From contig OZ241909.1 of assembly GCA_965203735.1 (NCBI GenBank), positions 1,302,001 to 1,366,000 of the forward strand: a stretch of DNA of 64,000 bases. Direction: 5' to 3'. The notes under the pieces are model-generated. The model ran no database searches and was not told the DNA's origin. It saw only the letters and a program-made list of their open reading frames with translations. The translations under genes and the position numbers were made by a program. Below, piece after piece: positions 17,269-26,571 of this stretch (its first letter is position 1; every line of letters starts with the position of its first letter). Source of the DNA: Bin55 sp965203735. GTDB lineage: Bacteria > Pseudomonadota > Gammaproteobacteria > Pseudomonadales > Azotimanducaceae.

Positions 17269-18324
17269 ATGTCCAAGCGTAGAAAGTTCGAACCGGAGTT
17301 CAAGGAGCAGGCCGTTTCGCTCGTTTGAACTCTCAGCTGTCGCAGACGCAGATCAGCGAGGAGCTGGGGATTTCCCAGAGCTTGCTGTCGCGATGGGTGA
17401 GAGAGCACCGCGAGCGTTGGGAGCAGGGAAGCGACTCGGAGGAGTTGGTCCGGTTGCGGCGCGAGAACGTACGTCTGAAGCAGGAGTGCGCGTTCTTGAA
17501 AAAAGCTGCGGGCTACTTTGCACACGCGTCCAACCCAGATATCAAGTGATCTCGGAGGCGACCGGGTCGCTTTCCGTCGTGCGTCGATGCGCCCTTCTGC
17601 AGGTTTCCCGAGCCGGCTACTATCGCTGGAAGGGTCGCGTCGCCCGAGAAGCGGAGGATCGCGACGCGAAGTTGCTGGAGCGCATTCGATCATTGCACCT
17701 GCGATGGTATGGAGTATTGGGTTTTCGTCGCGTTCATCGACTTCTGGAGCTGGGCGGCGTCCACGTGGCGCAACGTCGCGTGCGACGCTTGATGAAAGGC
17801 CTCACTCCGGTTGCCAGCGAAAAGAGGTGGGGAATTCTCGTGTCGTTTAGGTGGGGAATTTCAATGTCGCCTGACATCCACCATGGACGGCAAGTTGTAC
17901 CTGTGTCAGGTGCGCGACCTGTACGACGGCGTCATCGGGGGATGGTCCCTCGACCAGCGACAGACCAGTCGCCTGGTGATCGATGCCGCCGCCATGGCGA
18001 TCCGCACGCGTGGCTCCGAAGGAGATCGTCTTCCACTTGGATCGCGGCACGCAGTACACCAGCAAGGTCGTCGCCTGATGGCTGAAGGACCATGGACTTA
18101 CGGCCAGCATGGGCGCGGTGGGAAGCAGCGCGGACAATGCGTTGGCGGAGAGCTTCTTCGGCCAGCTCAAGCGGGAGCTGCGGGAGATCTGTCGTTACGA
18201 CACTCGCAAGCAGGCGACTGTTCGCATCAACGACTACATCGTCGGACTCTACAACGTGATGCGTCGCATGGCCAGCGCGGAGACCGCCGTCCAAAACGTC
18301 ATTCTGGAAACCGAAGGTCGATAG
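17269..18324 (+). pseudogene. IS3-family element, broken orfA-orfB
   Basis: orfA starts at 17269 (MSKRRKFEPEFKEQAVSLV) and hits TGA. The rest (QLSQTQISEELGISQSLLSRW plus a leucine-zipper-like tail) continues in another frame from about 17325, consistent with a one-base deletion. orfB begins near 17550: VISEATGSLSVV, VSRAGYYRWKG, LGFRRVHRLL and VRRLMKG. There it is interrupted at 17798 by a 79-bp IS21-like end and resumes in a different frame with MDGKLYLCQVRDLYDGVIGGWSL. The region with the first catalytic Asp has been lost. The C-terminus (AESFFGQLKRELREI) is intact. GC-rich and inactive. Confidence 0.85.
17798..17876 (+). repeat. 79-bp IS21-like end, copy 2, inside IS3 orfB
   Basis: Near-identical to 13574-13652, same orientation and same length, again ending at ATGTCGCCTGACA. 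Here it sits in the middle of an IS3 transposase gene with no IS21 body beside it. Confidence 0.8.
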
Positions 18325-18495
18325 ACCAATGTATTACTTAAGAAAAACCGCTAGCATAAAGGTGTCTACAAAAAACGCCACAAACCCATTTGGGAGTCTC
18401 GAGCGACTGAAGACAGTGTAGCTTAGCTAGTTGTCGGGGAAGTTAACGGAAAAGAGCAATTGGAGAGATTGCTTGGTGTTTGTACGCATAAGTTT

Positions 18496-19875
18496 ATGAG
18501 TAAAACTGCCAGCACATGGACGGAGAAGGAGTGGATGAAACACGAAGTCGCAAGTAGCCGATATAAGTGGTCTGATGAGTCGGTGATCAAGTTTGCGGGA
18601 GGACAGGACCCGATTGGGAGAATGGAGAAAGAAGCAAGGGAGGCAGTTCTGGATGCCATAGACAAGGGTTGGCAGGGACCTCCTTTCGATCCGATTGATT
18701 TGGCGGAGCTGCGAGGAATCAATGTTAGTCCGAATGCAGCCATAGTGGATGCGCGGGTCTTCTGGTCGGATGGACAATTCGAGATCGAATACAACCCTCA
18801 CCGATCTCGCGCCAGGCTTAACTTTTCCATTGCTCATGAGATAGCGCATACGTTTTTTGAAGACTGTGCAAACGTGGTTCGCAACCGAAGCCGAGAACAG
18901 TGGGGTCCAAGCAATTGGCAGCTCGAAGTGCTATGCAACCTCGGCGCAGCTGAAATGCTAATGCCGTTTGGAACCCTTTCTACAGACGAAGACATTGTGA
19001 CGATCGAGGAGATGATGCGACTACGGAAACAATTCCAAGTATCCGCAGAAGCAATCCTGATTAGGCTAGTCAAACTTGCTTCTTCGCGAATTGCGTGTTT
19101 TTCAGCTACTCGTTTAGAGTCGGATAGGGGTGTTGGCGAGTACAGTCTGCACTACCACATTAGTTCAACGTCCTGGCCAGAACTCGAACGGGCGATCCGA
19201 AATTCCCGTCGCTTTGTCTCATCGGTACTGGATGGGTGCGTCGCGATTGGCACAACTTCAAAAGGAAAGGAGCGTTGGGACCATGCTGCGCCTGAATTAC
19301 AGGTCGAAGCAGTGGGATTGCCTCCACTGCCTGGAACACAGAATCTCCGTCTGGCGGGATTTGTGCAGCCCGCTTCCGAGGTTGCAGACGTAAGAACCAT
19401 TGGCTATCGTCAAGGCGATGCGTCCACTTTCGCCGCAGAATCAAACGCGGCTATCGTTCATATTGTTAATGACAGAGCTCACCGTTGGGTTGGAAGGGGA
19501 TTCGCACTAGCAATGAGAAGGAAGTTTCCGGACGTGTACGACGAGTACGTGTCGTGGTCCACCGGGTGTCCAGAGCAAAGGCGACTCGGAGCGATACACA
19601 TCGGTGAGTTGGATAAGAATCGTTACGTGATAAGTTTGGTTGCCCAAAGTGGCTATGGCAAGTCGAAGTATGCGCGCATTCGCTACAGTGCATTGGACAG
19701 TGCACTGATTGAAACTGTGCGGGTATTGAGCGATCTTGGCGTACACCTTGTGCAGATGCCAAAGATAGGCACTGGTCAGGCAGGTGGGAACTGGGATGTA
19801 ATCGAGGGGCTGATTCGCGAGAGACTAGTTGCGGCCGGTCTGAAAGTAAGAGTATTCGAGCTCCCTCCTCAATGA
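18496..19875 (+). CDS. ImmA/IrrE metallopeptidase-macrodomain fusion
   Basis: 459 aa from ATG 18496; a TTG at 18460 and an ATG at 18535 (behind GAAGGAG) are alternatives. The N-terminal half is a zinc peptidase of the ImmA/IrrE type: HEIAH at residues 114-118, then LEVLCNLGAAEMLMP, which supplies the third ligand and the family's A-x-x-LMP helix. These peptidases usually cleave repressors or antitoxins. The C-terminal 160 residues are a macrodomain of the ALC1/Poa1 kind (IVHIVNDRAHRWVGRG, LGAIHIGE, QMPKIGTGQAGGNW), which binds or removes ADP-ribose. The stop codon overlaps the next start (ATGA). Together with the downstream DUF7002 gene this suggests an ADP-ribosylation toxin/antidote or defence cassette; that role is inference. 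Confidence 0.85.
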   Translation: MSKTASTWTEKEWMKHEVASSRYKWSDESVIKFAGGQDPIGRMEKEAREAVLDAIDKGWQGPPFDPIDLAELRGINVSPNAAIVDARVFWSDGQFEIEYNPHRSRARLNFSIAHEIAHTFFEDCANVVRNRSREQWGPSNWQLEVLCNLGAAEMLMPFGTLSTDEDIVTIEEMMRLRKQFQVSAEAILIRLVKLASSRIACFSATRLESDRGVGEYSLHYHISSTSWPELERAIRNSRRFVSSVLDGCVAIGTTSKGKERWDHAAPELQVEAVGLPPLPGTQNLRLAGFVQPASEVADVRTIGYRQGDASTFAAESNAAIVHIVNDRAHRWVGRGFALAMRRKFPDVYDEYVSWSTGCPEQRRLGAIHIGELDKNRYVISLVAQSGYGKSKYARIRYSALDSALIETVRVLSDLGVHLVQMPKIGTGQAGGNWDVIEGLIRERLVAAGLKVRVFELPPQ

Positions 19876-21503
19876 GCCCAGTCAAGTCCAATGTACTCCG
19901 ACTAATCGTTATAAGCGGAGGTCTGGCAAGCGGAAAGAGCTCGCTGGCGAAACAGTTGGAGAAGCAGATTGGTTGTAAAGTCGTCAAGACCAGCGAGCTT
20001 ATACGCAATCTACTGCCAAAGACCAAGAACGACCGATCTTCATTGCAACGTGCAGGCAACCGGCTGGACAGGGAGACCAATCAAAGTTGGATAGCTAAAG
20101 AGATTGCAAGAAAGATCAGAGACCAATCTAACGCTCTGCCAATGGTCTTGGAAGGCATTCGAAAACCGCAGCAAATTGTCGAGATTCAGAATGCAATAGG
20201 TCACCGTCATGTAGTGCAAGTCCACCTTGCAGTGGATAAAGAAACCCAGAGGCAACGGTATGAGACATCGAAACGTAGAAAAGACTCTGGAATTGACTTT
20301 GAGAAAGCAATAGGAGATTCGTCGGAGCGCCAGGTTCAAAAACTCGAGCAGTATGCCGATATCGTCATCGACACCCAACGTCATACCGAACGCGATGTGT
20401 TTTGTCGAGTTAGCGCGAGACTCAATCTCCAATCGAGATCGTCCGATAGCCTAGTGGATGTTCTAGTGGGCGGCCAATACGGTAGCGAAGGTAAGGGGAA
20501 CATAGCTGATTATCTCTCTCCTGAGTACGACATATTGATGAGAGTAGGTGGGCCGAACGCTGGACACAAAGTCTTTGGGGAGCCTCCGTTCACGCACATT
20601 TCATTACCCTGTGGTACACGTAGAAATGATAGTACGCAGCTACTCATTGGACCGGGTGCTGTAATCGAGCCCACGCTGTTGATCAAAGAGATCCTGAGCT
20701 GCGGTGTGGAACCACAGCGTCTTACGATTGACGAACAGGCCGTAGTTGTCTCTGAGTCTGATATTCAGTGGGAACAAGACAACCTCAAGAGCGCCATTGG
20801 ATCGACTGCCAATGGAGTGGGCATGGCAAGTGCTCGACGAGTCATGAATCGCTTTCGAGACGAAAGGGCTTGCTTACTAGCCAAGGACTTGAAGATGTCC
20901 TTCCCCGAACTAATGCCTTATGTCGGTTCCACCCTCGAGAAATTGGAACGAGCCTATGCAAATGGAGAACGCGTGCTCTTGGAAGGTACCCAGGGAACAG
21001 GGCTCAGTATCTTCCACGGAGAGTATCCTTCTGTCACTTCACGAGATACATCTGTAGCGGGTTGCCTCTCCGAGGCAGGAATTGGACCCAAGCGCGTAAG
21101 GCGCATAGTTCTAGTGTGCCGAACTTATCCGATACGAGTAGGTGGCAATTCGGGAGATTTTTCCAAGGAGATCGATTGGAAGACTGTAGCGGAAAGATCG
21201 GGCATTCCAAGCAAGCAATTAGAGGATCAAGAAGTTGGGTCAAGATCAGGTTCGAAAAGACGGGTTGGGGAATTTGATTGGCAAATGCTACGAAAGTCCT
21301 GTCATCTAAATTCACCAACTGATGTAGCTCTAACTTTCGTGGACTACCTAGATGTACGCAACTGCAAGGCAGTCCGATTCGATCAATTGACTACCGACAC
21401 AATCAAATTCATAGAAGAGATCGAATTGGTGGCAGGCGTTCCGTGTTCGCTTATTGCAAACCGATTCGACTACAAGTGTGTGATTGATCGGAGGCATTGG
21501 TGA
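19872..21503 (+). CDS. P-loop kinase fused to adenylosuccinate synthetase-like (PurZ-like) domain
   Basis: 543 aa, ATG overlapping the previous stop. Residues 1-185 form a small nucleotide kinase: P-loop GGLASGKSS at 16-24 and a basic lid region (RQRYETSKRRKD). Residues 195-543 are an adenylosuccinate synthetase fold: GGQYGSEGKGN at 200-210, PNAGHKV with His232, EGTQGTGL at 371-378 and TYPIRVGG near 419-425. The normally invariant catalytic Asp of the GDEGKG motif (E. coli Asp13) is Ser205. As I recall, the phage PurZ enzymes, which act on dGMP for 2-aminoadenine synthesis, carry the same change. A housekeeping PurA role is therefore unlikely. The order and overlaps tie it to the macrodomain and DUF7002 genes. 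Substrate is unknown. Confidence 0.85.
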   Translation: MSPVKSNVLRLIVISGGLASGKSSLAKQLEKQIGCKVVKTSELIRNLLPKTKNDRSSLQRAGNRLDRETNQSWIAKEIARKIRDQSNALPMVLEGIRKPQQIVEIQNAIGHRHVVQVHLAVDKETQRQRYETSKRRKDSGIDFEKAIGDSSERQVQKLEQYADIVIDTQRHTERDVFCRVSARLNLQSRSSDSLVDVLVGGQYGSEGKGNIADYLSPEYDILMRVGGPNAGHKVFGEPPFTHISLPCGTRRNDSTQLLIGPGAVIEPTLLIKEILSCGVEPQRLTIDEQAVVVSESDIQWEQDNLKSAIGSTANGVGMASARRVMNRFRDERACLLAKDLKMSFPELMPYVGSTLEKLERAYANGERVLLEGTQGTGLSIFHGEYPSVTSRDTSVAGCLSEAGIGPKRVRRIVLVCRTYPIRVGGNSGDFSKEIDWKTVAERSGIPSKQLEDQEVGSRSGSKRRVGEFDWQMLRKSCHLNSPTDVALTFVDYLDVRNCKAVRFDQLTTDTIKFIEEIELVAGVPCSLIANRFDYKCVIDRRHW

Positions 21504-22156
21504 AACCGGAGGATCTCTGGAATACCTATCCAGTTCTCTACCACATCGCGTGGGGAGGCAGTTGGCCGAACATTAGACGAAAAGGCCTGTTGTCAACAAT
21601 CGCCTTGTTGAAGCTTTATCGGAAGAGTGCTACGGAAATCGACCGACTTACGCGATTCCATCGGAATCATTGGGTGACGATTGAGTGTCCTGGCTTGCCT
21701 AGAGCAGTCGTTCGCGACCAGAAACCGATGTCTGATGAGGGTCTGCAAAGGGCTCTTGAAGGCTCAACAGAACCCTGGGAGTGGTATCAGCTCCTAAACT
21801 CTATGGTCTTTTTCTGGCCCACGCGAAGTCGTTTAGAAACTATGTTGGGAGCAAGAGCATACAAAGACATTCGCCATGACGTATTGGTTATTGACACAAA
21901 GAAGCTTGTCGACATGGAGTGTAAGAGCATTCGTTTATCCCGAATGAATAGCGGCTGTACTAAGCCGATCCCACACGAGCGCGACATGGATTTGTTTAAG
22001 AGAATTTTTGACTACCCGTTCGAGGAAAGGCGAAAGTATGGTGTACACAATGCACTCGCTGAGGTTTGCGTGCTGGACAAAGTCCTGCACATACACCGTG
22101 CCGTCAAAGAGGTCAAGTCTGGTTTGTCCGAAGAGATTCTCGCGAGTCTGAATTAG
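21500..22156 (+). CDS. DUF7002 family, putative ADP-ribosyltransferase-like protein
   Basis: 218 aa. The GTG at 21500 overlaps the preceding TGA by four bases (GTGA) and has CGGAGG five bases upstream, so I prefer it to the TTG at 21497. The sequence fits DUF7002 as I recall it: VLYHIAWGGSWPNIRRKGLL, VRDQKPMS, the stretch NSMVFFWPTRSRLETML, then VLVIDTKKLV and MNSGCT. The arrangement of His15, the VFFW strand and Glu188 in NALAEVCVL resembles the H-Y/F-E layout of DarT-like and other ADP-ribosyltransferases; the catalytic reading is inference. A macrodomain encoded two genes upstream would be a natural antidote. Confidence 0.75.
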   Translation: MKPEDLWNTYPVLYHIAWGGSWPNIRRKGLLSTIALLKLYRKSATEIDRLTRFHRNHWVTIECPGLPRAVVRDQKPMSDEGLQRALEGSTEPWEWYQLLNSMVFFWPTRSRLETMLGARAYKDIRHDVLVIDTKKLVDMECKSIRLSRMNSGCTKPIPHERDMDLFKRIFDYPFEERRKYGVHNALAEVCVLDKVLHIHRAVKEVKSGLSEEILASLN

Positions 22157-25100
22157 CCCGCTTTCCCAGGATTACACAGGGCGAGCGCATTTGAAATCCA
22201 ATAGTCTCCACGGACACTGAGCGTAGACTTTGTCTCGTTCCGTGATGGGTTCCAGGAGGAAAATTGCTTGGGACGCGCGGACGATAGAATCAATGTTCAA
22301 TAACAGGTTGGAACGAGATGGTACACCAACCTCGCAGTGCCATCAGCGAGCAACACCCTATGTGGGTCGTACATGTCGGTTGCAAGAGAAACCTCAGGAC
22401 CATCGATCTTTGATCTAACCGTGCGGCCCATGTACCCGAAACTCAGCGAAGGCATCTCTTTCAGTCGCCATCGCAAACTTGGCGACAGCGAGTGTTATGT
22501 ATTTTTTTGCAAAACTCCAAAAACAACGAAAACTCAACGTAGATAACCACAACGGCGATAAACATTCTTACAGGACACACGGGAACCTGAGTATTGATTG
22601 CCGGAGACGTTCGCCAATTGATCTGTAGCTATCCAAGCAATCTGTACACAGTGCCTTGCTTGAAGATGCTCGTATCGTTGACGGGGACACGAGGTCGGCC
22701 GACTCTACATCCTGAATTCTCCATAGCCCATCGGCACGTATGACCAATCAATTGGCGGAAATTGTCACTCAATTGGGAAGAGTTGGCTCCACAACTTTGA
22801 CTAACTGACGAAATCTGGGCAAACGATGAAGAGCACCAGCAGCGGATTGATCTTGGTTAGCCATGCCTCGCATCAAGTAAATTGCCTCTCGTGAAAACAC
22901 TATTTCCCAAGTTTCCGGATATCGTTCGACTGTCCGACAACAAAAGTCATGGGGAACGTAGTCAGGAATCATAATCTCGCTCATCGTATTCTTGGTTGCT
23001 AAAAAAAACTATTTTGCCATCGTGTGTTCTTGTTGCTCGCAAAAGGATCGAGCTGTACAGACGGAGATATTGAATCTATACAGAAGGGTAGGAGTAACTG
23101 GCTGAAGGCAGCTAGCCGAAGACCTGACCCATTGACTCCTACGGAGTGAAATGCCTTGAGAGTCCGTACTTTAACCGTCCAAATTACCCTATCACGCCAC
23201 CCAGCACAAACACTTTTCACCTCAGTAGCTTCAACCACATTCAGATCCATGTGTTTGTTTGTAACTCTACATATAAACATATCAGATGCACGGAACTGGG
23301 CGCAATGTACGTCTACACAGAGGCCCTGGATTCCCAGTGATCGTTCTTAGCAGATTCAGAATTCTTTGAAACTGTTGGAGACCCTCTGTCACCGCGAGGT
23401 CTCTCCATGGTTTGGCTAGCCATTCACCCAAGTGAACTTCCTTTGAGATTTTGAAGCTCTTTCCAGATCCTCGAGCCTTCCTTGTCAATTGGGCTCTTTA
23501 TGAAAGTAAAGACTTTCACCGGAGCGAAGGCTTTCGCCCCAAATCTTGAACAGTCCTAGCGTGTTCAATGTGCACGGAGACAAATCTCTCAGAGTATCGA
23601 GTTTTTCCGCCCTCGATGAGCTTTGAGTTCCATTCGAAGTACAAGAGACTTCAGTGTTCGAATTTCCAAACGCTTCATCGCCCGAGAACTTTCGGGTTCT
23701 TGTCAATGGTTTAGTATCGTTTCTTGTGTGTTAACCGTCACACTTCGTTACTTCGTGCATCGCTGTGTGATGCACGACAACCAAAACCAAATCGAACATA
23801 CAACTTCACTTGCTCGAAGAATTCCGCAGTCTCCTAAATTCTTGCCTTTGATTCGCACTAGGTTGGCTCTGCGTTTTCAACCATGAACAACTAAGACTTT
23901 GTTCTATCATTGGCTCGATCACTGGGGAATTACTCGACTGTTGAACCTATCGACTTGGAATTCGAACCTGCATATAAGGAGACTTCCATTCGATGAATGA
24001 AATTGATTTGGTCCCACTCACAGTTGCAAGTCCGTGTCCGTTGCATTCCTCTTCGAACCGAAACTTTTTGGCGTGTTCATATTGCACGTTTCACGCGGTT
24101 TTCAGACTGCAGCCAAAGTACAAGTGTCGCACAACGGCGTTTAGAAATCGAGTGTTCGAGACCAGTGTGAATTGGAATAGGTGGATAAATCCATGACGAA
24201 TCAGCCGGACTACGGTATTGCGCCTCTCGCCTTAGAAGTACGTGAAACGTGCCATAAGGAAAGAACAAATGGCATCCACACAATGGCGAGCCGCCACAAC
24301 CACATTCAACAAGAGTAGTTTCCGCGAGTCAGCAACGCACACGTTTTCGCTTCAGCGGATGGAACCGAAAAACCTTCACAGGTTCTTGCTGACACAATCA
24401 CTGATCGTGCCGTGTTCTTTCGATGTTAAATACGAAAGGGTTTTTCGTCCTCTTCCTAGCTGTCGACACATGATCGCTCATTCCACGTAGTACAGGTCAT
24501 TTAGGTAACATCCTTGAGGGTTGTGGATCACAGTGTGCAACTCAACTAATGAGTTCGGTTCGCTATCGTCCACGCTGGTATCGTCGGCACCCAATGAATC
24601 CTGCATTGTTACATTCATTGTGGATGAACATCTAAGTCGCTAGCGGGGTATTGAGCCTGCTTTACGAAACCTCTTCGTCCAGTAGCAAGAAACGCGGATC
24701 GACCCGATCGTGGACCAGCCACTGCATGGATAGATTCCTTGTGTGCATGACCAATCCCTTCTTGGATCTCAAACTCTTTCCTCGGAGATCATGCCTTCGA
24801 CGCAGGAAAGTTCTCGACGGATGCCATGAACGAATTCCAAGAAAACCAAAAAACGTGGGGCTATATACACTCGTTGGCAACTGAGGGTGTGCACACGAGT
24901 TTAGAGACTGCTGGCGCATGATGTTCGGTAAGCTGACCGGTAGGTGTAACGCTTGACCGGCCGCGTGGGAGACCTCGATCTAGTCAAATCAGTGATGGAG
25001 ATCGAACCCATTGTAGATCGAAAACACGAACCCATAGAACAGTTACGGTCCCGCCCTCAAGCCTTGGTGTGTGGGCTGTGGTGGAGAGCAAGGTTGAAGG

Positions 25101-25211
25101 ATGTAGATTCAAGGCAACAGCAACCTCAAATCAAGCCAGACTCTCTTGCTTCTCTTGGCGCAAGTTCACACCGAATGTTGACGAACTCTGGATTGCACAA
25201 TTGGTCAATTC
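22157..25211. other. 3-kb gene-poor region
   Basis: No convincing gene on either strand. Only short frames occur. The least bad is 22769-22984 on the minus strand (71 codons, MSEIMIPDYVPHDF and AGALHRLPRF), with no good ribosome binding site or family match. Hairpins are at 23501-23518 (TGAAAGT/ACTTTCA) and 23754-23776. The stretch separates the macrodomain/PurZ-like cassette from the XRE-ImmA/UBL locus and looks like degraded accessory DNA. Confidence 0.5.
23754..23776. other. perfect 8-bp inverted repeat
   Basis: CGTGCATC, 7-base loop GCTGTGT, GATGCACG. No T-run follows, so it is not an obvious terminator. Function unknown. Confidence 0.4.
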
Positions 25212-26123
25212 TCAACCCAACCAAGACGACCCCGGCGTTCTTTCGGTTAGGTCGTCATAACCGTCTCTAATTGGTTCTTCTTCCAGTTTGTCTATACCTT
25301 CCCTATGGTCGAGAATTAGTATCGAAATCACAGTGCCATAGTGATCGGAAAACAGAACCAATTCTTCACAGGGCTCGTCGAACCAAATACCTGCTTCATG
25401 ACCCACTGATCGATTCATACGCACATTCTGCCGTGTGGCAAGAGATTGTTCAGGCACGGCAACCGGACGCAGACCTACCGATCTGAAGAAGGTCAGTGTT
25501 TTCATGGCCGACTTACTCGACCGAGACCAAAGAATATAGCCATCTCGTGAAACAACAACGACGGATCGAAGTCGTGTGTGGTTAATCCAGTGAATAACAG
25601 CAGCAGTGAGTGACACTCCGTAGCGTGTTGCACAAACAGATAATTTGTCGAAGGAAGGCCAGTCTGAAAGACTCAAATGTTCGCAAAAGTCGTACATGGG
25701 CATCAAAAGATGTGCAGCAAACTCATCAGCCTCTCGTTCAATCCGCCCGTATTGATCCTGAGTTTCTTGAGAAGAGTCCAGTGTGTCGCACGAGAATCCG
25801 TCTGGAAATTCTCTTCGATGAAGTAAATAGTGTCCAAGTTCGTGAGCAAGAGTGAAACGGATTCGACCTTTGGAATGTACCGAATTGCTATAAACAATCC
25901 CCCATTTCTGGTGTTTGGGAGTACGTACAAGTGCTCCGTCAAATTCTGGTAAGTCGTCGCCTTCTACAAAGACGATTGGATCGTTGGGATAGCACTGAGC
26001 GGTGTATTCGCGTGCAAGATGAGACACATCCACTGGAAATCTCGACGGTTCGTCTGCAAGAACCGTGTCCAGCATTCGACCGAGTCTGTAAGCAAGAGAC
26101 CTTGCATCACGAAGACTACTCAT
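25212..26123 (-). CDS. ImmA/IrrE-family metallopeptidase
   Basis: 303 aa. Zinc peptidase of the COG2856 (ImmA/IrrE) type. The HExxH motif is HELGHYLLH, followed 40-50 residues later by EREADEFAAHLLMP with the third ligand. The N-terminus (AYRLGRMLDTVL, FPVDVSHLAREY) is typical of stand-alone members. A C-terminal extension of about 110 residues (VVVVSRDGYILWSR, HYGTVISILILD) is not recognised and may be a sensor domain. Its start overlaps the end of the XRE gene by 8 bp. Such pairs usually work as repressor plus repressor-cleaving peptidase triggered by stress or invading DNA. The pair is divergent from the ubiquitin-like operon and probably controls it; that link is inference. Confidence 0.85.
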   Translation of the reverse strand: MSSLRDARSLAYRLGRMLDTVLADEPSRFPVDVSHLAREYTAQCYPNDPIVFVEGDDLPEFDGALVRTPKHQKWGIVYSNSVHSKGRIRFTLAHELGHYLLHRREFPDGFSCDTLDSSQETQDQYGRIEREADEFAAHLLMPMYDFCEHLSLSDWPSFDKLSVCATRYGVSLTAAVIHWINHTRLRSVVVVSRDGYILWSRSSKSAMKTLTFFRSVGLRPVAVPEQSLATRQNVRMNRSVGHEAGIWFDEPCEELVLFSDHYGTVISILILDHREGIDKLEEEPIRDGYDDLTERTPGSSWLG

Positions 26124-26436
26124 CTTGGTCCCAAAGGTCGACCATCTTTCGAATACGTTCTCTAGTCTCTTTTGGCTTTTGACGGTATTTTCGATAGAAC
26201 TGCAGATCTGTTGCTTCCTCTTCGGTTACTTTTCCCTTTTCATCCAACAGGTAATCAACAGTTGTATCGAGTATGGATGCAATCTTGGTAAGTTTCTCCG
26301 CAGATGGTCGAACAAAGCTTCGGTTTTCAAGCTCCCATAAGTAGCTCTTGCTCGAATCCGTGAGTTCCGCCAATCGGTCGAGCGTCAGTTGCTTTTCCTT
26401 TCGCAACCGGTGAAGTTTCTCTCCTAAGGTTGACAT
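26116..26436 (-). CDS. XRE-family transcriptional regulator
   Basis: 106 aa from ATG 26436 (MSTLGEKLHRL), preceded by AAGGAAAG; an upstream in-frame start at 26466 is less likely. The Cro/CI-type helix-turn-helix occupies residues 3-60: LRKEKQLTLDRLAEL, SKSYLWELENR, KLTKIASILD, VDYLLDE. The C-terminal tail is charged and helical (FYRKYRQKPKETRERI). This is the usual form of repressors partnered by ImmA-type peptidases. It shares an 8-bp overlap with the peptidase gene. A direct repeat (26484-26504) just upstream is a candidate operator, and the divergent promoter of the UBL operon lies 100 bp away. Confidence 0.85.
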   Translation of the reverse strand: MSTLGEKLHRLRKEKQLTLDRLAELTDSSKSYLWELENRSFVRPSAEKLTKIASILDTTVDYLLDEKGKVTEEEATDLQFYRKYRQKPKETRERIRKMVDLWDQDE

Positions 26437-26483
26437 CTTTCCTTGGGCTCCATTCAACAATAGCAATCATACTCTGTCTAAAG

Positions 26484-26504
26484 ATCGAACAGATAATCGA
26501 ACAG
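26484..26504. promoter_or_regulatory. direct repeat ATCGAACAG, candidate XRE operator
   Basis: Two exact copies of ATCGAACAG at 26484-26492 and 26496-26504, start-to-start distance 12 bp, between the divergent XRE gene and UBL operon. Position suits an operator; binding is not shown. Confidence 0.4.
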
Positions 26505-26540
26505 CGTGGAGGCCAACTGAAATCGAATTTGGTTACAGTA

Positions 26541-26569
26541 TTGAACTCAGTTGGCTGATCATGTACAAT
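26541..26569 (+). promoter_or_regulatory. sigma70-type promoter for the UBL operon
   Basis: -35 TTGAAC at 26541-26546 and -10 TACAAT at 26564-26569, spaced by 17 bp. The UBL start codon is 43 bp downstream with an AGAGGGA ribosome binding site. An inverted repeat follows the -10 directly. Confidence 0.5.
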
Positions 26570-26571
26570 TC

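Noticed and set aside
19872..21503. Housekeeping purA
   Set aside because: N-terminal kinase fusion, Ser for the catalytic Asp, and operon context with macrodomain and DUF7002 genes.
22769..22984. 71-codon minus-strand frame MSEIMIPDYVPHDF...
   Set aside because: Looks protein-like but has no ribosome binding site and no family that I recognise; only noted in the spacer entry.
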